Positions 33,726 through 41,674 of a DNA stretch of 64,000 nt are shown here, piece after piece; the first letter of the stretch is position 1, and each line of letters begins with the position of its first letter. Location of the stretch: contig CP129481.1 of the NCBI GenBank assembly GCA_030583905.1, positions 3,998,136-4,062,135 of the forward strand. The letters are read 5' to 3'. The notes beneath the pieces are model-generated. The model was given only the letters and a program-made list of their open reading frames with translations, searched no databases and was not told the DNA's origin. A program made the translations under genes and the position numbers. Source of the DNA: Anaerolineales bacterium. GTDB lineage: Bacteria; Chloroflexota; Anaerolineae; Anaerolineales; Villigracilaceae.

Positions 33726-34760
33726 TTATTCTGACAGTGATTCTACACTGATTTCACGTCCTTCGCGAATCGTCTTTTCGAACAGGTCGAACGCCATGTG
33801 GATGTGCATGCCTGCCTTCTCGTAGAGCCGCAGGGCGCCGGTCAGGTTCTCCGCATCCACACCCAAGCCGACCTTTCGTTTTCCGCGCTTGTAAAATTCG
33901 CCAAAACTATGTTGCAGGAGCGCCAATCCAAGCCCATACTTGCGCCAGGGACGGCGAACGCCCAGGGTGTTCACCCATCCCAGATCCGCATCTTCATAGG
34001 CATTCGGGCGGCACAAACTGATACCGACGATCTGGTCGCCTTTCATGGCGAGAAACCATAGGGTCGGGTCAAAACCTGCTCCCGTAAAGAAATGCTTGAA
34101 GCGGGCAAAACCTTCTTCAAACGGTTCAGGGAGATGCCCAAAATGATCGCGGAACGATTCTTCGGCGGCTTCATAGACGGCTCGAATGTCGTTCTCGGGG
34201 TCGGCGGTGCGGATGGTGATCCCATCAGGCAAGAGCGGAGAGGGAGGCGCTTCTTCCAGATTGATCCGCATCTGATAAGAACTGCGGATCTGGCGAAAGC
34301 CCCTGTCATCGAACAATTTCTTCGATTCCACCGCGGGACGGTATATACCCAAGCGGGGGGCAAAGCGCACATCGGAGGGCAGCTCTTCAAGGACGCGGCA
34401 GGCGTGGGATTCCGCCCATTCCAATAACCACGTGCCGATTCCCAATCCGCTAAAACCGGGATGGACACGTCCCCAGATCCACGGGTGGACGGGCGGCTTG
34501 GCGTTGGTCCACACTTCGATGTAACCGACCAGTTTTCCCTCCGGTGAGAAGACCAGGCGGGTATCACGCGCGGGGTCAAAACCCGGCGATCCCCATTCCG
34601 TGCGGATCGCGTCCGCATCGGTGATCTCGTCCTGTTGCACCACAGACCGCGACCATGTGTTGAACAGTTCCAGCGCAGACTCGATATCATTCGGATCTGC
34701 ACCTCGGACAGTAAATCCTTCGGGCAATACAACTTGTTGGGTTTCGATCTTTTCTTTCAT
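33726..34760 (-). CDS. Tandem-GNAT acetyltransferase
   Basis: This 344-residue protein contains two GNAT folds (about 15-150 and 178-310). The first has a GLGIGTWLLEWAES acetyl-CoA loop and the second has RRPWRKYGLGLALLQHSF with an R-x-x-x-G-L-G-type pyrophosphate loop. The layout resembles mycothiol synthase-like double GNATs. It is the last of five adjacent GNAT genes and has GAGGAC before its ATG, ten bases after the stop of the next tandem-GNAT gene. The acceptor substrate is unknown. Confidence 0.88.
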   Translation of the reverse strand: MKEKIETQQVVLPEGFTVRGADPNDIESALELFNTWSRSVVQQDEITDADAIRTEWGSPGFDPARDTRLVFSPEGKLVGYIEVWTNAKPPVHPWIWGRVHPGFSGLGIGTWLLEWAESHACRVLEELPSDVRFAPRLGIYRPAVESKKLFDDRGFRQIRSSYQMRINLEEAPPSPLLPDGITIRTADPENDIRAVYEAAEESFRDHFGHLPEPFEEGFARFKHFFTGAGFDPTLWFLAMKGDQIVGISLCRPNAYEDADLGWVNTLGVRRPWRKYGLGLALLQHSFGEFYKRGKRKVGLGVDAENLTGALRLYEKAGMHIHMAFDLFEKTIREGREISVESLSE

Positions 34761-34769
34761 GACGTCCTC

Positions 34770-35750
34770 TTATTCTTCCAAACTTCGTCCGGGACGAAGT
34801 TCCTTTTCAAATGTGACGAATTCGCTCGCCACATGCATTCCGGCTCTTTCGTACAGACGGGTTGCTCCTGTGGAATTGGACGCGTCCACGCCGAGACCGA
34901 TGGTCTTCATGCCGCGCTTGTAAAAATCGGCGAAGGAATGTTTGAGCAGAGTCAGCCCAAGTCCTTTTTTGCGCCACGGCTTGCGGACTCCCAGCGTGCC
35001 GACCCAGCCGATGCCCATGCGGTAGCGGTTCTGGGAGAAGCCAGCGATTTCGTCGCCATCCCAGGCGATCAGCCACAGGTTCGGGTCGAATTCGGGTCTC
35101 TCAAATTTACGGAACGACCACTCTTCAAAGGTGGAGCCGTGACTGCCCCAATGTTCGTTGAAGGCTTCGTTGTCCGCCTGCCAGACGAGGCGGCTGTGCG
35201 CTTCCTTGTCGAAGGGACGCAATTCGATTCCTTCGGGAAAAGGTGGAATGGTCGGCATTTCATCGAGCGTTATCTCCATCCGCCAGAAATAGCGGACGGT
35301 GGCATAGCCCGTTTCCTTGTGTAGAGAAATTGCCGGTTCATCCTTGCCGTCCATCGTGCTGCGGATGTACACCCGCAGATCGGGCGCGGCGAGTTTCATC
35401 TCTTCGAGCGCGCGTGCCTCGGCACGTTCCATCAGGGCGCGGTCGATGCCCATTCCTTTGAAGTCGGGATGAACATATCCATCAATGGTCAAATGGGCAT
35501 GGTTCTTGACATTATAGAAATCCTGAAAACCGACCACACGTCCAGCCTGTGTTTCTACGAGGAAAGCGTCGGTTTCAGGATTGAAGCCTTCCGTATGCCA
35601 CTCGTGCTCAAGTTCTTCGGGCGTCACAGCGACAGTGATGTCACCATCCGCTTCGGTGACTTCGTAGATGAGCTTTGCCACAGCGTGGAGATCCGCCCAG
35701 GTGACAGGACGCAGGTTCAAGTTTGAGTTAAGAAGCGTTTCCTTTGTCAT
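34770..35750 (-). CDS. Tandem-GNAT acetyltransferase, paralogue
   Basis: This 326-residue protein has two GNAT folds (about 12-150 and 175-305). Its C-terminal half is very similar to that of the next gene: LGVRKPWRKKGLGLTLLKHSFADFYKRGMKTIGLGVDASNSTGATRLYERAGM-type features appear in both. The two genes probably arose by duplication. Its start lies inside the preceding GNAT gene (23-base overlap), which implies translational coupling. The substrate is unknown. Confidence 0.88.
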   Translation of the reverse strand: MTKETLLNSNLNLRPVTWADLHAVAKLIYEVTEADGDITVAVTPEELEHEWHTEGFNPETDAFLVETQAGRVVGFQDFYNVKNHAHLTIDGYVHPDFKGMGIDRALMERAEARALEEMKLAAPDLRVYIRSTMDGKDEPAISLHKETGYATVRYFWRMEITLDEMPTIPPFPEGIELRPFDKEAHSRLVWQADNEAFNEHWGSHGSTFEEWSFRKFERPEFDPNLWLIAWDGDEIAGFSQNRYRMGIGWVGTLGVRKPWRKKGLGLTLLKHSFADFYKRGMKTIGLGVDASNSTGATRLYERAGMHVASEFVTFEKELRPGRSLEE

Positions 35751-36303
35751 TGTTCAATTCCATCCATTCTTCCAATAAAATTCCCATGTAAAACATATCC
35801 CAGCGTTTGCCATCCTTGAGCAATGCACTGCGGCGGCGGCCCTCAATGCGGAATCCGCACTTTTCATAGGAACGGATCGCGCGCGGGTTGTACTCAAAAA
35901 CAGAAAGCGAAACACGGTGCAAATTGAGTTCAGCGAAGGCATAGCGCAGGATCAGCTGCATCGCGTCCGTACCGTAGCCCCTGCCCCAGTCCGCGCGGTC
36001 TCCGATGCCTATGCCCACAAAAGCATCGCGCGAAGCCCAGCTTGTTATGTCAAGGTCGGTCTCGCCGAGCAGACGGTCATCCTCCAGCGCGCGGATGTTG
36101 AAATAAAAATGGGAGGGCGGCTGATCTCTCAATTCCTTTTCGTAATACTCGATACTTGCCCGCGCGGACTGCATTCGGGCTGGAGTCGAACCGAACAAGC
36201 GCATCATTTCCGTATCGCGGCTCCAGCCGACGTAGTGCCTGCCGAGTTCTTCCGGGTCGGCGGCAGAAAGCCGCACCAATTTGCCGCAGAAAATATCGTT
36301 CAT
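35728..36303 (-). CDS. GNAT acetyltransferase, RimJ/RimL-like
   Basis: This 191-residue single-domain GNAT carries an acetyl-CoA loop DWGRGYGTDAM (about 105-115), LNLHRVSLSVFEYN and NPRAIRSYEKCGFRIEG, typical of ribosomal-protein N-acetyltransferase-like members. The start at 36303 overlaps the upstream GNAT stop by four bases (ATGA). It is closely similar to the next gene upstream and must be a recent tandem duplicate. Members of this group can modify protein N-termini, polyamines or antibiotics; the target is not predictable. Confidence 0.9.
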   Translation of the reverse strand: MNDIFCGKLVRLSAADPEELGRHYVGWSRDTEMMRLFGSTPARMQSARASIEYYEKELRDQPPSHFYFNIRALEDDRLLGETDLDITSWASRDAFVGIGIGDRADWGRGYGTDAMQLILRYAFAELNLHRVSLSVFEYNPRAIRSYEKCGFRIEGRRRSALLKDGKRWDMFYMGILLEEWMELNNDKGNAS

Positions 36304-36860
36304 TTTGCACCCTGTGCGATGAGCCATTCTTCACGCAGCAAGCCCATGTACAGGTCATCGTAACGGACGCCGTCGCGCAGACCTTCGCCGCGCACGCGTC
36401 CCTCCAACGTAAAACCGATTTTCAGGTAACTCTTCAGCGCGCGCTCGTTATACGAATGCAAACCAAGCGTAATACGCCGCAGATTGAGTTCAGCAAATCC
36501 GTACTGCACGATCAGGCGCATGGCATCCGTGCCATAGCCCCTGCCCCAATACTCGCGCTCGCCGATAAAAATGCCAAGCCAGGCGTCGCTGTGAGTCCAC
36601 GAGTGCACCCACAGCGACGTGGTTCCGATCAATTTGTCGGCCTCCAGCGTGCGGATCGCAAAGCGAAAACTATTTTCCTGTCTGTCGTCGTTCTTCTCGA
36701 CAAACTCCTTGAGTTTTTTCTGTGACCACAACTGCGCCGGAGCACTGTCGCCGAGGCGGTGCGCCTCCGTATCCCGATCCCATTTGAGATGGAATTTCGC
36801 CATGGTCTCGGGCGTTTCGGATGCCAGACAGACGAGGGTTCCGCGATAGATGTCTTTCAT
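36300..36860 (-). CDS. GNAT acetyltransferase, RimJ/RimL-like paralogue
   Basis: This 186-residue GNAT has EYWGRGYGTDAMRLI as its acetyl-CoA loop, LNLRRITLGLHSYN and ALKSYLKIGFTLEG. It shares the order and many residues of the following gene. GGGGAGG lies just before the ATG. It is part of a five-gene GNAT run with overlaps of a few bases, so expression should be coordinated. Confidence 0.9.
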   Translation of the reverse strand: MKDIYRGTLVCLASETPETMAKFHLKWDRDTEAHRLGDSAPAQLWSQKKLKEFVEKNDDRQENSFRFAIRTLEADKLIGTTSLWVHSWTHSDAWLGIFIGEREYWGRGYGTDAMRLIVQYGFAELNLRRITLGLHSYNERALKSYLKIGFTLEGRVRGEGLRDGVRYDDLYMGLLREEWLIAQGAK

Positions 36861-36869
36861 CGCCTCCCC

Positions 36870-37448
36870 CTACGCCGATGTCTGGTCGCGCCATTCGGCA
36901 TTCAACAAGCCGAAGCCGAGGATGTCCCAAAATTCTCCGTCACGGTGCAGGGCTTTCCGACGGCGCACCTCCTCCACAAAACCGAACTTCTGGAAGAGAC
37001 GGATCGCGCCTTCGTTGTAGGCGGGCACCACCGCTGTGACGCGGTACAGGTTCAATTCGCCGAACGCATAGCGCAGGAGCATGGACAAGGCTTGCGAGCC
37101 ATATCCCTTGCGGCGGGAATCGGCTTCGCCGATCCCGAAGCGGATGAAGCCGTTGCCGTTCGCCCAGTCGATCCACTCGATCAGCGCCTTGCCGATCAAA
37201 CGGTCATCTTCGCGGGCGCGGATGGTGAAATAGAACAGGTTCTTGTCCTCTTCCATTTCCTTTTCGATGGCTTCGTATTGCTTCTTCACCATCGCCGCCG
37301 AAAGCGGACGGATGGGCTTGAGTTCCATCAGGCGCATATACTCCGCATCATGCGTCCATTTGGATTCGATTTCAGGATGCGTTTCATGGTCAATGGGACC
37401 GAAACGGATATCCGTCGCTTCGAATAACTGATTTTGTATCTCCAACAT
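36870..37448 (-). CDS. GNAT acetyltransferase, first gene of the array
   Basis: This 192-residue GNAT has an acetyl-CoA loop SRRKGYGSQALSMLL, LNLYRVTAVVPAYN and GAIRLFQKFGFVEEVRRRKAL. The start at 37448 follows GAGGAA with a short gap; longer starts upstream would run through terminator hairpins and are rejected. It is the first structural gene behind a leader peptide and two terminators, and so the one most directly affected by any attenuation. Confidence 0.9.
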   Translation of the reverse strand: MLEIQNQLFEATDIRFGPIDHETHPEIESKWTHDAEYMRLMELKPIRPLSAAMVKKQYEAIEKEMEEDKNLFYFTIRAREDDRLIGKALIEWIDWANGNGFIRFGIGEADSRRKGYGSQALSMLLRYAFGELNLYRVTAVVPAYNEGAIRLFQKFGFVEEVRRRKALHRDGEFWDILGFGLLNAEWRDQTSA

Positions 37449-37465
37449 GATTTCCTCTTCGTTAC

Positions 37466-37504
37466 TAAAAACAAAACTGCCACAGGACTCTCCCGCGGCA
37501 GTTT
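37466..37504 (-). terminator. Second attenuator-like terminator before the GNAT array
   Basis: Arms AAACTGCC (37474-37481) and GGCAGTTT (37497-37504) are followed on the minus strand by TTGTTTTT. The hairpin ends 18 bases before the first GNAT start codon. Confidence 0.75.
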
Positions 37505-37510
37505 CCACCT

Positions 37511-37548
37511 TAAACAAAACGACCACGGGGCTTGGCGCGCCGTGGTCG
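37511..37548 (-). terminator. First attenuator-like terminator before the GNAT array
   Basis: A perfect 9-base stem (CGACCACGG / CCGTGGTCG, 37520-37528 and 37540-37548) is followed on the minus strand by TTTTGTTT. It begins 22 bases after the leader peptide stop codon. Confidence 0.8.
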
Positions 37549-37570
37549 CGAGACAACAAAAAAGACTTGC

Positions 37571-37654
37571 CTAACGACGAACAGGCGCACTACGGCTATC
37601 GACACCAGCAATGCCGGTGAGAGAAAGGGTGATGTAAAACTTGGTCATAAACAT
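37571..37654 (-). CDS. Putative 27-residue leader peptide upstream of the GNAT array
   Basis: A 28-codon frame begins ATG TTT ATG ACC and ends CGT CGT TAG. It is preceded by a full AAGGAGG site (37671-37665, ten bases from the ATG; six more in-frame bases to a second ATG at 37648). A promoter lies upstream and two terminators lie downstream before the first GNAT gene. The peptide has a hydrophobic, Thr/Ser-rich first half (KFYITLSLTGIAG) and a basic end (APVRR). This is the classic order for ribosome-mediated attenuation. Which amino acid or drug would stall the ribosome cannot be told. Confidence 0.6.
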   Translation of the reverse strand: MFMTKFYITLSLTGIAGVDSRSAPVRR

Positions 37655-37701
37655 TGGGCGTGCGCCTCCTTTCAGAAATTTTGCTCTTTTCAAGCACGAT
37701 G

Positions 37702-37731
37702 AGTTTATCACACCCTCCGTGACGGCGTCAA
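37702..37731 (-). promoter_or_regulatory. Promoter of the leader peptide and GNAT array
   Basis: TTGACG (37731-37726), an 18-base spacer and TAAACT (37707-37702) point leftwards. Transcription would start about 40 bases before the leader peptide ATG. Confidence 0.65.
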
Positions 37732-37820
37732 GTACGTTTTAAAAAGATAGTACCAAAGGGTGACACCCATCTTTTGCATTTCCAACCACATGGTAGTAAA
37801 ACATAGAGAAGAAGGACACG

Positions 37821-38258
37821 ATGATCGACTGGAACACATCCCCGAACCTCAATGCAAGGCACACTGTCCTGATCGTTTCACAAGATGCAGAAATGACAAG
37901 CGTCTGGAAAACGCTCTTCGAGCAGAGAAACTGCCGCGTGATGATCGAACACACTCCGCAAGCCGCTGTCCAAACCGCGCGGCTGCTCTCCCCCGCTCTG
38001 ACCATCCTCGAGCTTGACCTTTCACAGAACGAACGCATAGAACTCTGCAGGGAACTGCGCGCTGCCTCCAACGGCACGATCCTGCTGCTTGCTCCGCGCG
38101 CCAACGAACTGGAAATTTCCCTCTACCATCAAGCTGGCGCGGATGAGTATATCCCCACGCCGATCAGCCCGATGGCGCTGTTGATCAAATCCATGGCGTG
38201 GCTGGCAAGGCAGGAATGGCTTGTGCCGCGAAAACTCACCACAAACATGTATGTATAA
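37821..38258 (+). CDS. Pseudo-receiver domain protein
   Basis: This 145-residue protein aligns by pattern with response-regulator receivers, but key residues are changed. The acidic pair reads VSQD. The phosphoacceptor position in LTILELDLS is Glu where receivers have Asp. The switch Lys region reads YIPTPIS with Thr. It therefore cannot be phosphorylated in the usual way, and the Glu may mimic the phosphorylated form. AAGGA lies upstream of the ATG. It is divergent from the GNAT array promoter and ends in a shared bidirectional terminator. The role is unknown. Confidence 0.78.
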   Translation: MIDWNTSPNLNARHTVLIVSQDAEMTSVWKTLFEQRNCRVMIEHTPQAAVQTARLLSPALTILELDLSQNERIELCRELRAASNGTILLLAPRANELEISLYHQAGADEYIPTPISPMALLIKSMAWLARQEWLVPRKLTTNMYV

Positions 38259-38293
38259 AAAAAAATGACGGGCGATGCGCCCGTCATTTTTTT
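38259..38293. terminator. Bidirectional terminator between convergent genes
   Basis: A 15-base stem (AAAAAAATGACGGGC and its complement) with a 5-base loop has A and T tracts on both sides. It serves the pseudo-receiver gene and the lipoprotein gene. Confidence 0.92.
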
Positions 38294-39311
38294 ATGGACC
38301 GATCGGCAAAATCCTGCCTGCCAGTAACGCTTCGAGCGTATCCTGCACGAGGCGGATCCTTCCTTCGGTGAGAATGCCCGGGTCCACATCTGCAAGCCCG
38401 AGCGGAGATTGAACGTTCTGTCCGCCTTGCCCGGCGATGAGTTGGGGCCAGGATATCTGGATCGCTTTGACCGTGTCGGGGCTGACCGTCATCACCCAGC
38501 CGCCGGGACGAGTTTCAGGCATGGATGTCCCGATCAGATATACGCCCTGCGACCCAACATATGAGAGGAAATCCGGGCTGGCAAGCGAGGGATAGATATA
38601 CAGGGCATCCACATTGCGGTCGTTGATAAGCACGTTGGCGTAACCGCCATAACGCGCTGGGTCTTCATCCACGGGAATCTCAAGATAGGTTGGGTAGGTG
38701 TAATTCGAAAAATAAAGCGTGCGGCACACACCGCAGTAATACTTCATGCCGTTCTGAAAGGCAAGGAAGGCGCGCTGACCGTCCGGGTCGCCCTGCGGAA
38801 TGAGCATCCCGATGTGATATTCGTCAACGAGCATCGCCAGCGTATAACCGGCAAGAAAGGCGGGCAGGTCCACCTGCGTATTCGGGGCAAGCACGCTCAT
38901 ATTCCCGCCAGCCGTCAGGTTCGGGATATTTACAGCCAGAAACTGCACGTTCGGCGCAGCAGCCGCAAACGAAGCAACGCCGGGGTCCGGCGGCAAAGCG
39001 ATCACAACTTTCAGGGTCGGGTCGTTGATATCCTCCTGCGTCAGCATATTACGGACCTGAAAACGAAAACCGGATGCCTGCGCAAGATCGTAGACCGTCT
39101 TCTGATACAGGTCGAATGCCGCCCTGTCCATATCCTGCGGCAGGATCAACAGCGCCAGCGGCGTGGAAGGCGTGGGCATCAGCGTGGGCAGCGGCTCCGG
39201 CGTATGCGACGGGACAGCCGTCGGGGCGGGGATTTCCGCGGGGTCATTTCCACCACAGGCGCTCAGAATAGCGATCAATAAGACGAACAACAGAAAATAT
39301 TTAACACGCAC
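38292..39311 (-). CDS. BMP-family (PnrA-like) substrate-binding lipoprotein
   Basis: This 339-residue exported lipoprotein has a signal peptide with lipobox LSAC (Cys near residue 19). A Pro/Thr-rich linker (about 26-52) and a periplasmic-binding fold of the BMP type follow. BMP proteins bind nucleosides or similar ligands for ABC import or signalling. No permease or ATPase genes are adjacent, so transport is not supported by context. The start is a GTG at 39311 with GGAGAAG upstream. Confidence 0.82.
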   Translation of the reverse strand: MRVKYFLLFVLLIAILSACGGNDPAEIPAPTAVPSHTPEPLPTLMPTPSTPLALLILPQDMDRAAFDLYQKTVYDLAQASGFRFQVRNMLTQEDINDPTLKVVIALPPDPGVASFAAAAPNVQFLAVNIPNLTAGGNMSVLAPNTQVDLPAFLAGYTLAMLVDEYHIGMLIPQGDPDGQRAFLAFQNGMKYYCGVCRTLYFSNYTYPTYLEIPVDEDPARYGGYANVLINDRNVDALYIYPSLASPDFLSYVGSQGVYLIGTSMPETRPGGWVMTVSPDTVKAIQISWPQLIAGQGGQNVQSPLGLADVDPGILTEGRIRLVQDTLEALLAGRILPIGP

Positions 39312-39392
39312 GAGACTTCTCCAAACATCAACAGGAATTTCAGAATTATACTGCCTGATTTTGAGGGATGGCGGCAGACTTATCCTGCCTTA

Positions 39393-39433
39393 TTAAATGC
39401 AAAGAGACGCATGGGACTCACGCGCCTCTTTCC
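39393..39433 (-). terminator. Weak terminator after hsp20
   Basis: Arms AAAGAGACGC and GCGCCTCTTT pair with one G-U, followed on the minus strand by a modest T-rich stretch. Confidence 0.5.
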
Positions 39434-39448
39434 AATCTGACAGTTGCC

Positions 39449-39835
39449 TCAGTTTACTGCGACCTTGATCCGCTTCGGGCGGGCTGACTCGGCTTTCGGC
39501 AGGGTCAGCGTCAGGATGCCATCCGCGATCTTCGCCTCGACCTTGTCCGCTTCGATCTCCGCCGGCATTCTCAATACGCGGCGGAAGGAACCCTGCGGCA
39601 GTTCGTTGACGAGAAATACCACTTCCTCGTCGTTCCGGTATTCGCCTTCAATGCTGACCACGTTCTCCAGAACCTGAATGTTCAAATCGTCGGCGTTCAA
39701 GCCCGGCACCAGCGCCGAAAGGACGTAGGCATCATCTTCCTCACGGATGTTGACACCCAGCGAACGGTTTTGCGAATGCGCCATGTGACGGCGAGCCATG
39801 CGGCGGAAGGGGTGCGGTTGAATATAGAGCGTCAT
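39449..39835 (-). CDS. Hsp20 small heat-shock protein
   Basis: This 128-residue alpha-crystallin-domain chaperone holds unfolded proteins in soluble form. The core runs from NIREEDDAYVLSALVPGLN to the C-terminal ADGILTLTLPKAE motif, and the IXI-like tail reads RIKVAVN. The start at 39835 is chosen because AAGGAGA lies about nine bases upstream; a start 24 codons earlier has no such site. It is monocistronic. Confidence 0.92.
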   Translation of the reverse strand: MTLYIQPHPFRRMARRHMAHSQNRSLGVNIREEDDAYVLSALVPGLNADDLNIQVLENVVSIEGEYRNDEEVVFLVNELPQGSFRRVLRMPAEIEADKVEAKIADGILTLTLPKAESARPKRIKVAVN

Positions 39836-39938
39836 TTTCGTATGTCTCCTTGTGTTTGAAATCAATGCGCTTATATTAAACCGGGAGTGTAAGAAAATGG
39901 ATAACACAGGATAGAATTTTTATAAGAAAATAAAGAAA

Positions 39939-39965
39939 CAGGCTGGCGGAAAATCCGCCAGCCTG
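39939..39965 (-). terminator. Terminator after the subtilisin gene
   Basis: A 12-base stem (CAGGCTGGCGGA and its complement) with a 3-base loop is followed on the minus strand by TTTCTTTATTTT. Confidence 0.9.
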
Positions 39966-39987
39966 CAAATTCAACATCAGCCTGAAG

Positions 39988-41370
39988 CTATCTCACGGCA
40001 TTGAAAGCATTGACGCGCCCAGCGCCATAGAAATCATCATTGCCGGGCTTGCCAAGATCATCCGCAGAACGGCGCAATGCAGATTCCACATGCGCGGGCT
40101 TCATCGAGCCGCCATTCTTGCCAATGATAAGAGCGGCAACACCCGAGGCATGAGGCGCCGCCATGCTCGTGCCAGCGGACCAGTACCAGCCACCATTACC
40201 AGTGCTGAAGACCAGGTCAAAGACCCAACAGGGGCGGACCAGTCCGGCAACAAGACAATTCTCATTACCGGGATACACAGCGTCACCGCCGGGTGCGGCG
40301 AAGTCGATCACGGATTGCCCATAATTGGTGTAGCTGGCGGGATAGTCAAGGAAGGCATTCAACGGATCGGTCGCCCAGCCGATGGGAGCCGTGGCGGAGA
40401 TCGAGATCACATGCGGGGCATCCGACGGGATGTGAACCAGATCCCTATCATGATCGCCGTCATTTGCAGCATTCCCGGCAGAAGAAATCACCGTCGTGCC
40501 CTTCTGATAGGCATACGTGGTGGCGCGTCCAATCGCCACGATCAACTCAGCCGCTTCACGGGCGGTATAGCAATCGCTCGGATCACTGCAATCGCCGCTC
40601 CTATAAAGTGCTGCGCCGAGACTCATGTTGATCACATCCGCACCCGAGTTCGCGGCATATACGATACCGGCAATGATCGAGGCAAATGAACCGCTGCCGG
40701 AATCTGACAGCACCTTCACCAGCATCAGTTCCGCTTCCGGCGCGATGCCAATGACGCCAAAGGCGTTGTCCGCGGCGGCAATGGTGCCGGCTACATGCGT
40801 GCCATGACTGAAGGTATCAGGCAGGGTGTAGTCCACGGGCTCACCGGGCACAAAGCTTGTGCTGAGGGCATAGTTAATGTTGGGAGCCAGATCAGGATGA
40901 TCCATGTCAAAGCCCGTATCCAGCACCGCCACAAGCACACCAGCCCCGCGATAGCCTGCATCCCAAGCTTCAGGAGCATCCACTGCATCATGCCCCCACT
41001 GCAGATCGAAGAAGGAATCGTCATCGCCGCTGAAAGGCGGGTTGGCGGCATCGATCTCCACGGATTCCTGGAAGTTCGGATTGATCCATTGCATGGTCAG
41101 GTTCGCACTGACAGATCGCAGCCCCGAGATCTTCGCTGCGCGTACCGCAAAATTCGGGTCGCTCGAGGTCACCACAGCCAGACCGACTTCAGGAATGGTC
41201 TGCGTAACCACACCGCCCGCGGCACTTACGGACTTGACAAGATTCGCCGGAAGCTTGTTTCCATTTGCCATCAAAATATAAGAACGGGATTCACCCTGTG
41301 CCCCCACAGGGACAGCAAACACGGCAGCAAGCATGGCGATCAAGACAATCATCGTAAATATACGTTTCAT
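39988..41370 (-). CDS. Secreted S8 subtilisin-family serine protease
   Basis: This 460-residue secreted protease has a signal peptide (1-25, ending VGAQ) and an I9-like propeptide (about 30-90). The catalytic domain has Asp in VLDTGFDMDHPDL (about 151), His in HGTHVAGTIA (about 190) and Ser in GTSMAAPHASG (about 408). The oxyanion Asn is in ISSAGNAAND. GAGGAG lies before the ATG. The 5' region carries a c-di-GMP-I riboswitch and terminator, so export of this protease is probably tied to the c-di-GMP level. Its divergent neighbour is an M23 peptidase gene. Confidence 0.95.
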   Translation of the reverse strand: MKRIFTMIVLIAMLAAVFAVPVGAQGESRSYILMANGNKLPANLVKSVSAAGGVVTQTIPEVGLAVVTSSDPNFAVRAAKISGLRSVSANLTMQWINPNFQESVEIDAANPPFSGDDDSFFDLQWGHDAVDAPEAWDAGYRGAGVLVAVLDTGFDMDHPDLAPNINYALSTSFVPGEPVDYTLPDTFSHGTHVAGTIAAADNAFGVIGIAPEAELMLVKVLSDSGSGSFASIIAGIVYAANSGADVINMSLGAALYRSGDCSDPSDCYTAREAAELIVAIGRATTYAYQKGTTVISSAGNAANDGDHDRDLVHIPSDAPHVISISATAPIGWATDPLNAFLDYPASYTNYGQSVIDFAAPGGDAVYPGNENCLVAGLVRPCWVFDLVFSTGNGGWYWSAGTSMAAPHASGVAALIIGKNGGSMKPAHVESALRRSADDLGKPGNDDFYGAGRVNAFNAVR

Positions 41371-41461
41371 TTTTTCTCCTCTGAGATGTTTACAAAATTC
41401 AATATTCGATACGCAAACACAATAGCGTTGCAGATCCAGTTCGCTTCCCCGGCACCTCCTT

Positions 41462-41502
41462 TAAAAAATAAACGACCGCCAAAGAATAGAAATTCGGCGG
41501 TC
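41462..41502 (-). terminator. Expression-platform terminator of the c-di-GMP riboswitch
   Basis: Stem GACCGCC / GGCGGTC (41474-41480 and 41496-41502) is followed on the minus strand by GTTTATTTTTT. Its 5' arm overlaps the 3' end of the aptamer, so the two folds exclude each other. Confidence 0.8.
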
Positions 41503-41591
41503 TGGCAGTCTTCCACGCAACGAGCCTGAAAGACCCATGACTTTGCGTCCCCGTCTCACGGCGGGTTTGCCCTTTCGTGTCACGCTCCGAA
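41493..41591 (-). promoter_or_regulatory. Cyclic di-GMP-I (GEMM) riboswitch
   Basis: Read leftwards, the region contains AGGGCAAACC, a short stem, then GGGACGCAAAG, then GGGTCT pairing with AGACTGCC. The first two are the hallmark words of the GEMM aptamer. The outer stem is closed by TTCGG (41591-41587) and CCGAA (41497-41493). Aptamer folding hides the 5' arm of the following terminator, so ligand binding should favour read-through into the protease gene (an ON switch). Confidence 0.88.
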
Positions 41592-41605
41592 GAACGCGCA
41601 TCATT

Positions 41606-41634
41606 ATTATTACAGAAATTGAATCATATTACAA
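41606..41634 (-). promoter_or_regulatory. Promoter of the riboswitch-protease transcript
   Basis: TTGTAA (41634-41629), a 17-base spacer and AATAAT (41611-41606) lie just upstream of the aptamer. Confidence 0.6.
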
Positions 41635-41674
41635 GTTTTGTTCCAGACGAGTCAAACCATTTATAATCCCCCAA

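Noticed and set aside
37466..37548. Possible short CRISPR-like or direct repeats before the GNAT array
   Set aside because: The two hairpins differ in sequence and have T-tracts; they are terminators. No repeat-spacer pattern exists anywhere in the window.
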